NCBI RefSeq assembly: GCF_902806695.1
Contig: NZ_CADCXN010000052.1
Span: forward strand, 1-51,938
DNA: 51,938 nt
Origin: Candidatus Methylobacter favarea
Lineage (GTDB): Bacteria; Pseudomonadota; Gammaproteobacteria; Methylococcales; Methylomonadaceae
Reading direction: 5' to 3'
Shown in pieces: positions 1 to 7,929 of the stretch. Below the pieces are notes generated by a model that had not been told where the DNA came from, made no database searches, and saw only the letters and a program-made list of their open reading frames with translations. Within the stretch, counting starts at the first letter, position 1. Each line of letters opens with the position of its first letter. A program made the position numbers and the translations under genes.

Positions 1-61
1 GACGGCCATTCGCTCGGCCGTCTTTGCAGTTCGCTTGCTTGCCGCATTTTGGACAATCCAT
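1..61 (-). CDS. IS1-type transposase, N-terminal codons only (runs off window)
   Basis: The minus strand opens with an ATG at 61 preceded by a GGGAGG-type ribosome binding site. It encodes about 20 residues beginning MDCPKCGKQANCKDGRANGR before the window ends. A CPxCG zinc-ribbon start followed by a basic stretch is typical of IS1 and IS1595 family transposases or InsA-like proteins. Only the first 20 codons are present, so family assignment is tentative. If correct, an insertion sequence lies just left of the window inside the integrative element. Confidence 0.45.
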   Translation of the reverse strand, partial: MDCPKCGKQANCKDGRANGR

Positions 62-119
62 CACGCCCTCCCAAGGCATCTGAATGTTCCAAAACTTATA
101 CATTGTCTATATTTATTTA

Positions 120-294
120 GCAATGCCCAAAATGGTATGGTTTAAATTATCTTTTTGGGTCAGATACGACTTACAACAAAGCAGATTCAACTTTTAATTT
201 TTCTTTTGATGGTTATCAATACAGTGGCTACACAATAGAATTAATCATGCAACAAAATGGCAACCTTAGAACATCTGCAATTATGCCGAATTAA
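120..294 (+). pseudogene. 5'-truncated coding fragment, unknown protein
   Basis: One frame reads continuously from just after an in-frame TAG at 117-119 to a TAA at 292-294. It gives about 57 residues rich in Tyr, Asn and Ser, ending in ELIMQQNGNLRTSAIMPN. The composition looks like the C-terminal part of a real protein, with alternating beta-strand-like hydrophobics, but no credible start codon or ribosome binding site lies inside. It is probably the tail of a gene cut off when the neighbouring transposase inserted. No family is recognised. Confidence 0.35.
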
Positions 295-379
295 TGGTAA
301 TCCGATGTGGCACTAACATGAACAAAAACAGGACTTACCTTCACCGCTTTTTTATCAACGAACCTAATATGAATCTCAA

Positions 380-664
380 ATGAAACAAACCCTACTGCTG
401 TTAATCTTGTTAATTGCCGAATCCTGTCTTGCCGGTGAATATAGCGATTGTATTCTTGAGAATATGAAGGGCGTAAATGACAGATTGGCCGTTATTCAAG
501 TTAAAAGTGCGTGTAGAGAAAAAGCCTTGCCCTATGTGCCTGAAAAATGCAGAGATATACCAACCGGAGGTCTTTTTGCTGAATACTATAATTTAGATAT
601 ATGTACTAATAATTGCTTGAACGCCTCTTACTGGTCCAAACACGTTGGCGACTGCAAAGAATGA
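380..664 (+). CDS. Small secreted cysteine-rich protein
   Basis: This 94-residue protein opens with a clear Sec signal peptide (about residues 1-18, hydrophobic LLLLILLIAES, cleavage near SCLA-GE). The mature part of about 75 residues holds six cysteines and a pattern resembling CxxENMKGV...AC that recurs in short exported proteins of gammaproteobacteria. The six cysteines would suit disulfide bonding in the periplasm or outside the cell. It lies in the integrative element next to the truncated fragment at 120-294 and is probably cargo. The function is unknown. Confidence 0.6.
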   Translation: MKQTLLLLILLIAESCLAGEYSDCILENMKGVNDRLAVIQVKSACREKALPYVPEKCRDIPTGGLFAEYYNLDICTNNCLNASYWSKHVGDCKE

Positions 665-1385
665 ACAAGACAATATTTAGCGTTTGGTACCGGCAATAAT
701 CAATTGATATTCACTGGATTAAAATTTCAACCAACGAACTACCCTCAAACTTAGTACGCCTCATGGTAATGTGGGGGTTTTGTTAGGGTTTTATTCGGGT
801 ACTATTGTGGTATTGTTGGGGTTTTGTTAGCTTAATTTTTTAATAATTTTTGTTGGGCATGTGGATTCCTTGTATTTTTTAGGACTAAACCCCCCTTCTC
901 ACTGGGCAAAAGATGTGGGGAGGTAACTGGGACTGATAGGGAGGTGGGGTATTACCCGATGGCCTCCCCGCTTTATTCCCGCTGTTGTCTTTTTCTAATT
1001 TTGCTATACCTGTTCCCTTCGGTTTTAATAAGTTTAATTTTGATACAGTTATCTGTTTGATTCCTGCTAATTTCAGTGTTTTTTGCTGAAAAATGCCTAT
1101 ACCCTGCACTGATAAAATCGATAAAAGATGTAAAATGTGGAGTTTGGCCTGTTCTACTAATACCGGCTGTTAGTTACTTTGTCCTGGCCAAGAATGACAA
1201 TCTTATAGCTAGTTAATTTTGTTTAACTAACACAAACTCCACTATATTTACCTTTTTAAATAACTCTGGTTCACCACTCCTCTAAACCCTCTCCCCTATG
1301 AATAATATTACTGTAATGTTAGGGGGTAATTTGCGCCCGCTAACGGGAAGAATTTACCCATCTAAACACGTTGTATGAGTAAAAT
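665..1385. other. Gene-poor stretch with a G/T-rich tract
   Basis: No convincing gene was found between the secreted protein and the prim-pol gene. The segment 771-830 is strongly G/T-rich on the plus strand, and a 13-base word (GGGGTTTTGTTAG) occurs twice, at 774-786 and 818-830. Several runs of three to five G lie between the copies. Frames here are low in complexity. The stretch is downstream of the replication-protein gene and could hold a terminator or replication-related sites, but nothing proves this. Confidence 0.4.
774..830 (+). repeat. Two copies of a 13-bp G/T-rich direct repeat
   Basis: The word GGGGTTTTGTTAG is present at 774-786 and again, identical, at 818-830. Further GGG runs occur between them, so the tract has four G-runs within about 50 bases. 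Confidence 0.5.
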
Positions 1386-2471
1386 TTACCTATCTTGATT
1401 TGCTGGTATCTGGGCAATGTAGCCATAACTGAAACCCCGCTTACCCTCTACGCCACGCAAGTACCGACTCAGGAATCCAACATCCACGGCTCTCTTTAAA
1501 TGTCCACTGACACTCTTCCGGGTAATGCGTATTCGCTCCGCTATAGTTTCCTCCGTGGGGTAGCAGTTCCGTCCTTCTACATCCATATACAAGGACAATG
1601 CCATAAGAACATGGGCAAAACCGCTCCCTAACCCGGACTCAAGTATGGCTTGCTGCCATTGAGTCTTGAATGATGCTTGCGCGGCTTCCGGCTTGAAGCT
1701 GCTGGCAAGACTTTTTGCCATACCGATAACCTCCTTATTCTCAAGCGGTGGTTTGCACCGTAAAGTGTTTTCCTCCAACAGAAAAACCTGAACCCGCTCT
1801 AACGTCTTACCTTGCCGGAACTGTTCGGCTGCAAGTGCCATGAGCGTATCGTTACGGCCTCCTTCGACAATTTCGGGCTTGTTGCTGGTACTTTCGCTTT
1901 GGCCTGCCGTTATCAGGTCAATCAACATGGGTGGCAAGGGTAACGGCTCAAAGTCGTGTAACACAGAATAAACGCCGCCGCTGACGTGATTTGATGGCGG
2001 AGCCAGGATATAGCCGCCATCGGCTTTAATGTCGATACCTTTGCCTAAGCCATGGTTCTTAAGCGATTTAAACGCCTTGCTGTAATGATAATAAAAATGG
2101 CTGCCATTACCGCCCGTCATGACCGTATAAGTGGCTAGAATCGCGTTAAAATCGGCGTATGCATCGATTAAATCTTGCAGACTTGCATCACCGCCATTGC
2201 GCGGGTCAATGTCGATGACAACAAGGCCGGATTTCTGTCCGGTAACGATGCCGATATTTGCGAATGAGTACTTGTTCCACCATTGTTTTATCTGGGCAGG
2301 GTCTGTGGTTGCCTTTGCCTGCCAGTTATTAAAGATGGGATGCTTGCCGGGACTTTTGCATTGCCGTTTACAAGTGCATTGCCCGTTTTCAACCGAGTGT
2401 AGTGGTATGACAAACCATCCTCGTTCAGCATAATTCAAAGCGCAATCAAGCGCTTTCGTGCTATAATTCAT
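1386..2471 (-). CDS. Primase/polymerase (prim-pol) with C-terminal helix-turn-helix, mobile-element replication protein
   Basis: The protein has 361 residues, counting from the ATG at 2471, which has an AAGGA ribosome binding site; the longer frame lacks one. The N-terminal half is a bifunctional DNA primase/polymerase domain. It has a CxC...C..PGKHP zinc-type start, an acidic VVIDIDPRNGG motif, a TGGNGSHFYY motif and the GIDIKADGGYILAPPSNH signature. These supply metal-binding acidic residues, a catalytic His and nucleotide contacts. The last third carries a winged-helix-like region (PTEETIAERIRITRKSVSGHL), probably DNA binding. Such fusions are common replication proteins of plasmids, prophages and integrative elements. 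The gene follows two small DNA-binding proteins and an integrase on the same strand, so it is likely the element's own replication protein. A helicase module is not apparent. Confidence 0.85.
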   Translation of the reverse strand: MNYSTKALDCALNYAERGWFVIPLHSVENGQCTCKRQCKSPGKHPIFNNWQAKATTDPAQIKQWWNKYSFANIGIVTGQKSGLVVIDIDPRNGGDASLQDLIDAYADFNAILATYTVMTGGNGSHFYYHYSKAFKSLKNHGLGKGIDIKADGGYILAPPSNHVSGGVYSVLHDFEPLPLPPMLIDLITAGQSESTSNKPEIVEGGRNDTLMALAAEQFRQGKTLERVQVFLLEENTLRCKPPLENKEVIGMAKSLASSFKPEAAQASFKTQWQQAILESGLGSGFAHVLMALSLYMDVEGRNCYPTEETIAERIRITRKSVSGHLKRAVDVGFLSRYLRGVEGKRGFSYGYIAQIPANQDR

Positions 2472-2528
2472 TGTCGATTTCCTTCGATCAAAACTAGGGC
2501 AACGCTGCGAACGCTGCCCCAAGAATGC

Positions 2529-2783
2529 TTATTCAAACCAAGTTTTAACAATCTGTTTGTCTTCCGGGGTAAGGCTATACTGCCCCGGATAACAGGCATT
2601 CCCATCTTTGTCGTATCGCTTAACCCGCTCACAGGGTATTTCAAGCCCTTTACGCCTAAGACTGGCGACAAGCTCAGGACTATTACTGCACCCAACTATT
2701 GCATCCAGGTTTTCTCGCATCAAAGGCCCATTCTGCAATGCCCCGATTGCACGTAGCCAGCGTGGGGAAAATGTCTGCTTCAT
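2529..2783 (-). CDS. Small winged-helix-like protein of the integrative element
   Basis: An 84-residue basic protein. Its ATG overlaps the stop of the upstream 67-residue gene by four bases (ATGA, 2780-2783), which implies translational coupling. The middle (MRENLDAIVGCSNSPELVAS, then LRRKGLEIPC) resembles a helix-turn-helix followed by a recognition helix, as in small phage regulators. A Tyr/Pro-rich tail (PGQYSLTPEDKQIVKTWF) is typical of phage winged-helix proteins. It sits between the excisionase-like gene and the prim-pol gene and probably regulates replication or excision. No exact family can be named. Confidence 0.6.
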   Translation of the reverse strand: MKQTFSPRWLRAIGALQNGPLMRENLDAIVGCSNSPELVASLRRKGLEIPCERVKRYDKDGNACYPGQYSLTPEDKQIVKTWFE

Positions 2784-2983
2784 GCCGCACCCCCATTATT
2801 TTGTGCTTCAACCCAAGCAAAAAACTTAGCATCTGAAATCAGCACTTTTCGTCCAATTCGGACTATTGCTCCAGAATTGGCAAGGCCATTGCTGTTTTCC
2901 TGGAAGATTAAAGAACGAAGGCAACCGATAGTAAAGGCGGGGTACTTTTCTGCAAATTGTTTTACTGTTGAAAAATTTGGCAT
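2780..2983 (-). CDS. Excisionase/AlpA-like DNA-binding protein
   Basis: A 67-residue protein from an ATG with GGAG nine bases upstream. The pattern is MPNFSTVKQFAEKYPAFTIG followed by a short linker and IVRIGRKVLISDAKFFAWVE. It matches the small winged-helix layout of excisionases and AlpA-like regulators: an N-terminal helix-turn-helix, a GRKVLI beta wing and a C-terminal helix. It precedes the 84-residue regulator with a four-base overlap and lies close to the integrase gene, as recombination directionality factors usually do. The role is inferred from fold pattern and location. Confidence 0.6.
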   Translation of the reverse strand: MPNFSTVKQFAEKYPAFTIGCLRSLIFQENSNGLANSGAIVRIGRKVLISDAKFFAWVEAQNNGGAA

Positions 2984-3114
2984 TTAATGACTCCAAAAAG
3001 AAAGTTTTTTTCCTGCTTTCGCAGGCTTTCCACAAGGTTTCCCTTGTGTTAGAGTCATTACAGTTTATTTGCCAGCTCTGAAACGGTGGCAGGGTTTAAA
3101 ATCTGTTATTGGCG

Positions 3115-3987
3115 TTATTGGGGTTTATTGGCGGCGTACTTCTCCCATCTTTTACAAAAAGCACTTTTGCTCATCAGTTTGATGCCGGGCATGCTCAAAC
3201 AATCTTCCCCCCTATCCTTGACGATTGTGATTAAGTAGCCAACCGGCGGGCTTGCGCATAATCGCGACCATGCTTGAGTTTCATTCGGCATTTTTGTGTG
3301 CTGATTAAAATATTCACGGCACATATCATCGATAGCTTGGAACCAACCATCGACTTTACTGGGAACATTTAGCAAACATGAATAGCCGGTATCGTTTAGG
3401 CTGACTTTAGTAACCTTTGTATTTGCTAGTTCTGTGTTGTCTTGACTACCCGCACCATCATTCCCCACAGTTTCGGCTTGCTTTAGAGCGTCATTTTGTG
3501 CGTTTGTTGTGGCTTGATGTTCATTGCTCACGCATTCAAGCTCCCGCTCAAAAGCTATAACATCTCCAGCCTTGATAAAAAGATACTTTATATCTTCGGG
3601 CCTTATCATGATGCTTTTCTGCTCGTCTAATGTTGCAAAAATATCAACGTCATTTAAGTCAAAATTTTCGCTATCTTGAAACTTGATAAAATCGCAATCA
3701 TTAGAAAAAATTATAAGTAACTCAGTTTGTCGATTGCAGCGCAGTTCCTTAAGATTATATTGCTGCAAACGAATAAACTCATTATCTAAGTATGCAGTTA
3801 TTTTTTTATGCGGGACTCCTCCTAGGATTGGTTTAGTTTTTAACCTTACTCGTTTAATACCAACGTTTTGATAGTAAATATTAAATCTTCCATCAATGGC
3901 AGATTGCAAAATATCAAATATTTTACTTTCATCCTTGATTAACTCCCTAAGCTGATATGCTGGCTTTTGAGTTTTTTTTATAATCAA
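3115..3987 (-). CDS. Unknown protein translationally coupled to the integrase
   Basis: A 290-residue protein that probably starts at the TTG at 3987, which overlaps the integrase stop codon; a GGGG stretch lies six to seven bases upstream. Residues 1 to about 150 contain beta-rich, charged sequence. A low-complexity linker of Gln, Asn, Thr and Glu follows at about 155-195. The C-terminal 90 residues include a Trp- and Cys-containing domain (VDGWFQAIDDMCREYF to the lysine-rich end). Similar proteins are found beside integrases in tRNA-integrated elements, but I do not recognise a characterised family. The tight coupling to the integrase suggests a part in integration control or DNA binding. 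Confidence 0.65.
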   Translation of the reverse strand: MIIKKTQKPAYQLRELIKDESKIFDILQSAIDGRFNIYYQNVGIKRVRLKTKPILGGVPHKKITAYLDNEFIRLQQYNLKELRCNRQTELLIIFSNDCDFIKFQDSENFDLNDVDIFATLDEQKSIMIRPEDIKYLFIKAGDVIAFERELECVSNEHQATTNAQNDALKQAETVGNDGAGSQDNTELANTKVTKVSLNDTGYSCLLNVPSKVDGWFQAIDDMCREYFNQHTKMPNETQAWSRLCASPPVGYLITIVKDRGEDCLSMPGIKLMSKSAFCKRWEKYAANKPQ

Positions 3988-5054
3988 ACGTTACCCCCAA
4001 AGATTTTCTGATTCATACTGGCAACCACGTTGCTAACATGGCCGTCGGATAGATGGGCGTAACGCTTCACCATACTCAGGGTTTTATGTCCTAATACTTC
4101 GGCAATTTCGGCCAGTGACGCCCCATTCATGGCTAGATAACTGGCTGCGGAATGGCGTAAATCGTGCCAATGAAAATCAGTGATTTCTGCTCTATCCAGG
4201 GCATACTCAAAGGCGCTGCGTAAATCTAGCGGCTTGTGCGGGTTTGTATGGCTAGGAAATAATAGCGGGGTATCCAGGCGCCTGATTTTGGCATGTTCTC
4301 TTAGCAGCTCCAGGCCCAAGCCGGATAAGGGAACGCGCCGCCTTTCCTCGTTCTTGGTTTCGTGCAAAATTAGATAACCGTCCTTAAGGTTCACATCCGG
4401 CCATTTCAAGCACATTAATTCAGCCTGCCTCATACCGCTGGACAATGCCAGAATCACACACATATAAAGATATTTGTTCCTTGATTCCTTACAGGCAATC
4501 AATAATATTTGCCGCTCGTCATCGTCCAAAAACCTAACCCTGCCGCGTGATTCCCTCGGCTTCTTGACTTTCCGCATGGGTGAATCATCCAGCCAGCCCC
4601 ATTCTTTTACGCAAATAGTATAAGCATGGGATAAAGCTGCCATATAGCGAACTACGGTGGCCGGGCTTCTTTTGGTGTGACGGCAGGTTGTTCCGCTTGC
4701 CAGTTCATCCCTAAACTGAACAATGAGCGCCGGGGTTACATCAGCCAAGAGATAAGCGCCCAGGCGTTCCTTCCACCATTCGATTTGCATTTTTTGCCGT
4801 GACTGTTGCTTGGGCTTGCCGGGCAATACGTCCTTAACGTACCTATCGGCTAAATCAGCGAAGGTGTGCTTTTTGGACTCAATAGTTTTGAAGTGTCTGC
4901 CTTCCCTGATGGCGCTCTCGATATCTTGAATCCACTTCCGGGCGTCAGTGAGCCGTTTAAAAGTGGCGGTTTGGGCAGGATAGCCTTTTAAACGAACTTC
5001 CGCTGTGTAGCGGCTTGTACCGTCCGTAGCTTTGCGGGTTTTGATGCTTGCCAT
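3984..5054 (-). CDS. Tyrosine-type site-specific integrase
   Basis: The protein has 356 residues from the ATG at 5054, which has an AAGGAAG ribosome binding site. The N-terminal part is an arm-type DNA-binding domain (MASIKTRKATDGTSRY), followed by a SAM-like core-binding domain. The catalytic domain shows the full tyrosine recombinase set: Arg in SSGMRQAELM, Lys in the ETKNEERRRVPL hairpin, His-x-x-Arg in HDLRHSAASYL, His in GHKTLSMVKRY and the nucleophile Tyr in the same motif. All key residues are intact, so it should be active. The gene points away from the tRNA-Leu fragment about 280 bases to its right, which is taken as the attachment site. Confidence 0.95.
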   Translation of the reverse strand: MASIKTRKATDGTSRYTAEVRLKGYPAQTATFKRLTDARKWIQDIESAIREGRHFKTIESKKHTFADLADRYVKDVLPGKPKQQSRQKMQIEWWKERLGAYLLADVTPALIVQFRDELASGTTCRHTKRSPATVVRYMAALSHAYTICVKEWGWLDDSPMRKVKKPRESRGRVRFLDDDERQILLIACKESRNKYLYMCVILALSSGMRQAELMCLKWPDVNLKDGYLILHETKNEERRRVPLSGLGLELLREHAKIRRLDTPLLFPSHTNPHKPLDLRSAFEYALDRAEITDFHWHDLRHSAASYLAMNGASLAEIAEVLGHKTLSMVKRYAHLSDGHVSNVVASMNQKIFGGNV

Positions 5055-5199
5055 GATTGCTTCCTTGGGGATCGCAACCGGCATTTGATATAATGCTGTC
5101 AGCCATTTGCTTAACCCGAATTTAAGTTGATGGTAAGGGCTTGCTGGTGCTGATTACACCTTCAGGCCCGCGTTGTTTCTAGGGTTTCATTATAATACT

Positions 5200-5221
5200 T
5201 TGTCGCAATTTTGTCGCAATT
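5200..5221. repeat. Tandem 11-bp direct repeat upstream of integrase
   Basis: The word TTGTCGCAATT occurs twice head to tail (5200-5210 and 5211-5221) between the integrase start and the attachment core. Paired short repeats here fit arm-type integrase sites or binding sites for the excisionase. A TATAAT-like hexamer lies just to the left (5191-5196), on the plus strand. Confidence 0.5.
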
Positions 5222-5334
5222 GCCTTTAATAAAGGGCAATAAACATCAATGCAGGACAATCAAGCAAACCAGTTAAGCCATTGATTTCATTATTATTGTG
5301 TGTTGGGGCGAGTTGGCGTTTTTGGACTTCATTA

Positions 5335-5391
5335 GACTTAAAATCCCTCGGTGGTAACACTGTGCCGGTTCGACTCCGGCCCGAGGCACCA
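5335..5391 (+). other. Attachment site: 3' fragment of tRNA-Leu(TAA)
   Basis: The 57 bases from 5335 match the 3' two thirds of a tRNA-Leu gene with anticodon TAA. They hold the anticodon loop (CTTAAAA), the TCCC stem strand, a long variable arm, an intact T-arm (GCCGG TTCGACT CCGGC) and the 3' acceptor strand ending in CCA. The 5' half of the tRNA is absent: the preceding bases are AT-rich and cannot form the acceptor or D-arm. This is the typical leftover att core of an element inserted in the 3' end of tRNA-Leu. The reconstituted full tRNA should lie left of the window. Confidence 0.85.
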
Positions 5392-5639
5392 AGAAATCAA
5401 TAAATTACAGTCTCTTAAAAATAATCCCTCGGCCTTTGTTCCACTGGAGTTCCAATAAGCTTTGGCATGCTATTTATTGACAGGGATTTGAGTACCTTGC
5501 TGAGCTGTGGCATTATCAAATTTTTACCGGCAAGCGCCAAAGCAAAGGGGGAATTATCGCTACCTTCACAAAACGCGGAAACTCCTGGTGCTGCCGGGTT
5601 TGCAGACACGGCTATAAAAGCATATCCCGAACCTTCACA
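5392..5639. other. Spacer right of att site, no clear gene
   Basis: No recognisable gene. A short stretch near 5414-5432 (CTTAAAAATAATCCCTCGG) resembles the start of the att core (CTTAAAATCCCTCGG) with a four-base insertion, and could be a decayed older att copy. Frames on both strands in 5415-5673 are open but match no family that I recognise. Confidence 0.4.
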
Positions 5640-6302
5640 CCCGCTCAGAGGCCGAACGCTGAGCTTCGACTAGTACGTCCGGCATGGGCGTCAGGACCTA
5701 TGTCGATAGCCGCGAAACCCTCTCGGCAAAAGCCATCGGCACCCTCAAGCAAGTCGATGTTGCAAAATGACGGGATAAGCGGCTAGCGGAGAGCTTATCC
5801 GGCAGCACGGTCACTAGAGACTTGGCGCTGCTGTCGCACGTGTTTACGATTGCTATTAAAGAGTGGGGTTTCCCGCTCCCCAATCCCGTTACTATGATCC
5901 GCAAGCTAAAAGCGGCCAGAAGCCGGGACAGGCGCCTGGCAGTAGGCGATGAGCAAAAAATATTGGACGGCTGCAATCCGGAAATGCAGGCTTTTGTTAT
6001 CCTGGCGATTGAAACAGCGATGCGCCGGGGCGAGCTGCACGGCTTGAAACGCAGTGGGATAAAAGGCCGCTTGGCGTATTTGCCGGATACCAAAAACGGT
6101 ACGTGCCATGCTGTTATCTATCCCTGCGCTGGAGGCTATTGCTGACTTGCGCTTTCCTGACCTCCGCCACGAGGCCATCACCCGGAGGGACTAGAAGGGC
6201 TTGAGCGTGATGAAGCTAAAGGCGATTGGCGGCCACAAGTCGCTGCAGATGCTGAGCCGTTATGTCAATTTGAGCCGACGTTTAGCTAAGATGCTGGGCT
6301 AA
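5640..6302 (+). pseudogene. Decayed tyrosine integrase
   Basis: Several frames read as parts of a second tyrosine recombinase unrelated in sequence to the intact one. About 5775-6110 gives a core-binding segment (STVTRDLALLSHVFTIAIKEWG) and the Arg motif (IETAMRRGELHG). About 6140-6302 gives the box II region, in which the usual HDLRH has become FPDLRHEA, followed by GGHKSLQMLSRYV with the Tyr. The part between the beta-hairpin and the HxxR box is missing, a TAG interrupts the reading frame near 6190, and the N-terminus is frameshifted. It is non-functional. It lies directly right of the tRNA-Leu fragment, so it is probably the remains of an earlier element at the same hotspot. Confidence 0.85.
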
Positions 6303-6767
6303 ACTGCCCGTTGGCTGGGAATTAGGGAGGAGAGGCGCTTTTCCTGCTGTGGTGTAGTATTTTTCCTGGCTTGGTTTTGACACAATCGGATAAACGCTTT
6401 CAGGCGGGCGGCCGCTAATTAAAGTACCGCCGATTTCAACCGTCTGAGTGCCTTTTAAAAAGGTCGTAACATCAACATCAATGCCGCTTTTCATCCACTG
6501 TTTAAGTACCTCTACCAGATGTAAAATAGCCCGCTTCCGGCTTGGGGGCGAGTAATAGTGCTATCTATCAAGATGTGCTGTAAAGCGGGGTTTTGGCTGT
6601 AGCCACTAGGCATTCCCCGCTAAACATCCTGATTGCCCCCTCTGGAAAAGAGTTTGAATGCTGAATTCCATTTGCCCAAAGGAGTGAGCTATAACTGCCG
6701 CTGCCCACCACTGCGTAAAATTCACAGCACCGCGTTCTAGAATCCCCGGCATTTTTCTACAGAACCT
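6303..6767 (-). pseudogene. Unidentified coding relic, possibly MCE/PqiB-like
   Basis: On the minus strand at about 6320-6530 a frame gives KSGIDVDVTTFLKG, TVEIGGTLISG and PPESVYPIV. This weakly resembles the MCE domain pattern of PqiB/MlaD-type proteins, where a SGIDV segment is followed by an LGGI-type segment. There is no start codon with a ribosome binding site, and the upstream part is broken by stops. It should be read as a decayed fragment, with the family guess uncertain. Confidence 0.25.
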
Positions 6768-7638
6768 AATTAACCTGAGTTCAGTTTAAGCATTCTGTAA
6801 AAGAGGGAGTAAATCAGCCTCACGTAATTGAAGAGCCGGCTTTTTATCCTGACAGGAATAAGCCGGTAAACTGGCCATGATAGGGGACCTGTAAGGGCTC
6901 AACGAGCGATGCTGCGAATGCTCAAGATCGCCAATATTCTTGAGCTGATCATTGAGGGTTTCGATGAGGCTGCGCTTGCTGCAGTAATTGATTAAAGGCA
7001 TCCCTAGCCTGAGCTTTCAGTTGTTTTTCAGGGCGGTCATCAGTTTAAGATCCCGGCCAGCCAACAGCCGGGTTAATTCTTTGGAAATAGTGTCTCGGTC
7101 GCCTAACAGCTTGCCGGTCGATGACTTGCCGCGCCCTGCTTTCCTGACCCGGGTTGGGCGCCGTGACATACGGATAGTCTTGCAGACTTTCAGGGGCATA
7201 GCATCAATAAAAGCGCTGCCTGCGAAGACGACTGTTCATAGAGGCGGTAATGGGCGCTAACAGGTCTGGCATCATTCGGTAAAGCGATTATAGCTCACCC
7301 CCGTTAGGCAAGCCGGATGACCCATAGCAGTGTACAGGCTTCAGGTAAAACCCTATGCAGAGGTTCGAAAGCCTGACTGATGGCAAGCCATTAAAATCAT
7401 GATCATTTCGCTATAGCTCATGCGATGCGGGGGATGACCTTTCTTGCCGCCTTGAATGAGTTGATTCTTTTGCCATTCAACTATTAAAGGTTCGGCAAAA
7501 ATTGCCCGCATCGCAGAATAGGTGTGTTAATTTCATTACTAGCAGGTGTTTTGTTTGAGAAAGTGAGCCTCGAAAACTTATTTTCTCCTTGTTATAATAA
7601 AAACCTGCTTCTTTTTTTATCCCGAACTCAGGTTAATT
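6768..7638 (-). mobile_element. IS982-like insertion sequence relic
   Basis: The element is bounded by perfect 15-base inverted repeats: AATTAACCTGAGTTC at 6768-6782 and its complement at 7624-7638. Between them lies a broken transposase on the minus strand. At 871 bases it is somewhat shorter than a usual IS982 member of about 1 kb, in agreement with an internal deletion in the transposase. No obvious target duplication was seen. Confidence 0.75.
6786..7536 (-). pseudogene. IS982 family transposase, frameshifted and deleted
   Basis: From an ATG at 7536 the frame begins MKLTHLFCDAGNFCRTF, the typical IS982 start, but soon hits stops. Later frames give FIDAMPLKVCKTIRMSRR (the DDE-type core), RGKSSTGKLLGDRDTISKEL and LLAGRDLKLMTALKNN, and the C-terminal signature KRSLIETLNDQLKNIGDLEH. 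The segment joining KSSTG to LLGD lacks about 40 residues present in intact relatives, which indicates an internal deletion. At least three frameshifts or stops are needed to connect the pieces, so no active transposase can be made. Confidence 0.8.
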
Positions 7639-7929
7639 ATACTGTTTTTTAAATGTCGATTTAGGTTGATCTCGAATATTCAAAATAGGGCTTGAGAGTT
7701 ATCCCGATCCGTTTAACCTGTATAGAATGTAGGCTATGCCGTTTAAAAAATCTGGTACTGAAGCTCATTCTTGACCACTCGATTTCAAAAAGTGTATTTT
7801 AAATAAATATCAATATTAACTTGTTATGATCACAAGTAAATCTATTGTAGCCCTTCATTATCAGGTTTGATTGCAATATTTTTACGGTTGTCTGATCAAG
7901 TTCAGGTTTTTACATCTAAACCATTCGGC
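7639..7929. other. AT-rich intergenic stretch
   Basis: Between the IS relic and waaA there is an AT-rich segment in which no gene, repeat or clear terminator was seen. Confidence 0.5.

Noticed and set aside
885-1109. 74-codon minus-strand frame downstream of prim-pol
   Set aside because: No ribosome binding site, no family pattern, Pro/Lys-rich low-complexity translation in a G/T-rich stretch.
5335-5391. Complete tRNA-Leu gene
   Set aside because: Only the part from the anticodon loop to CCA is present; the upstream bases cannot make the acceptor and D-arm.
5415-5673. Open frames on both strands right of the att core
   Set aside because: Overlapping frames without recognisable motifs or starts; the zone borders a dead integrase and is probably eroded DNA.
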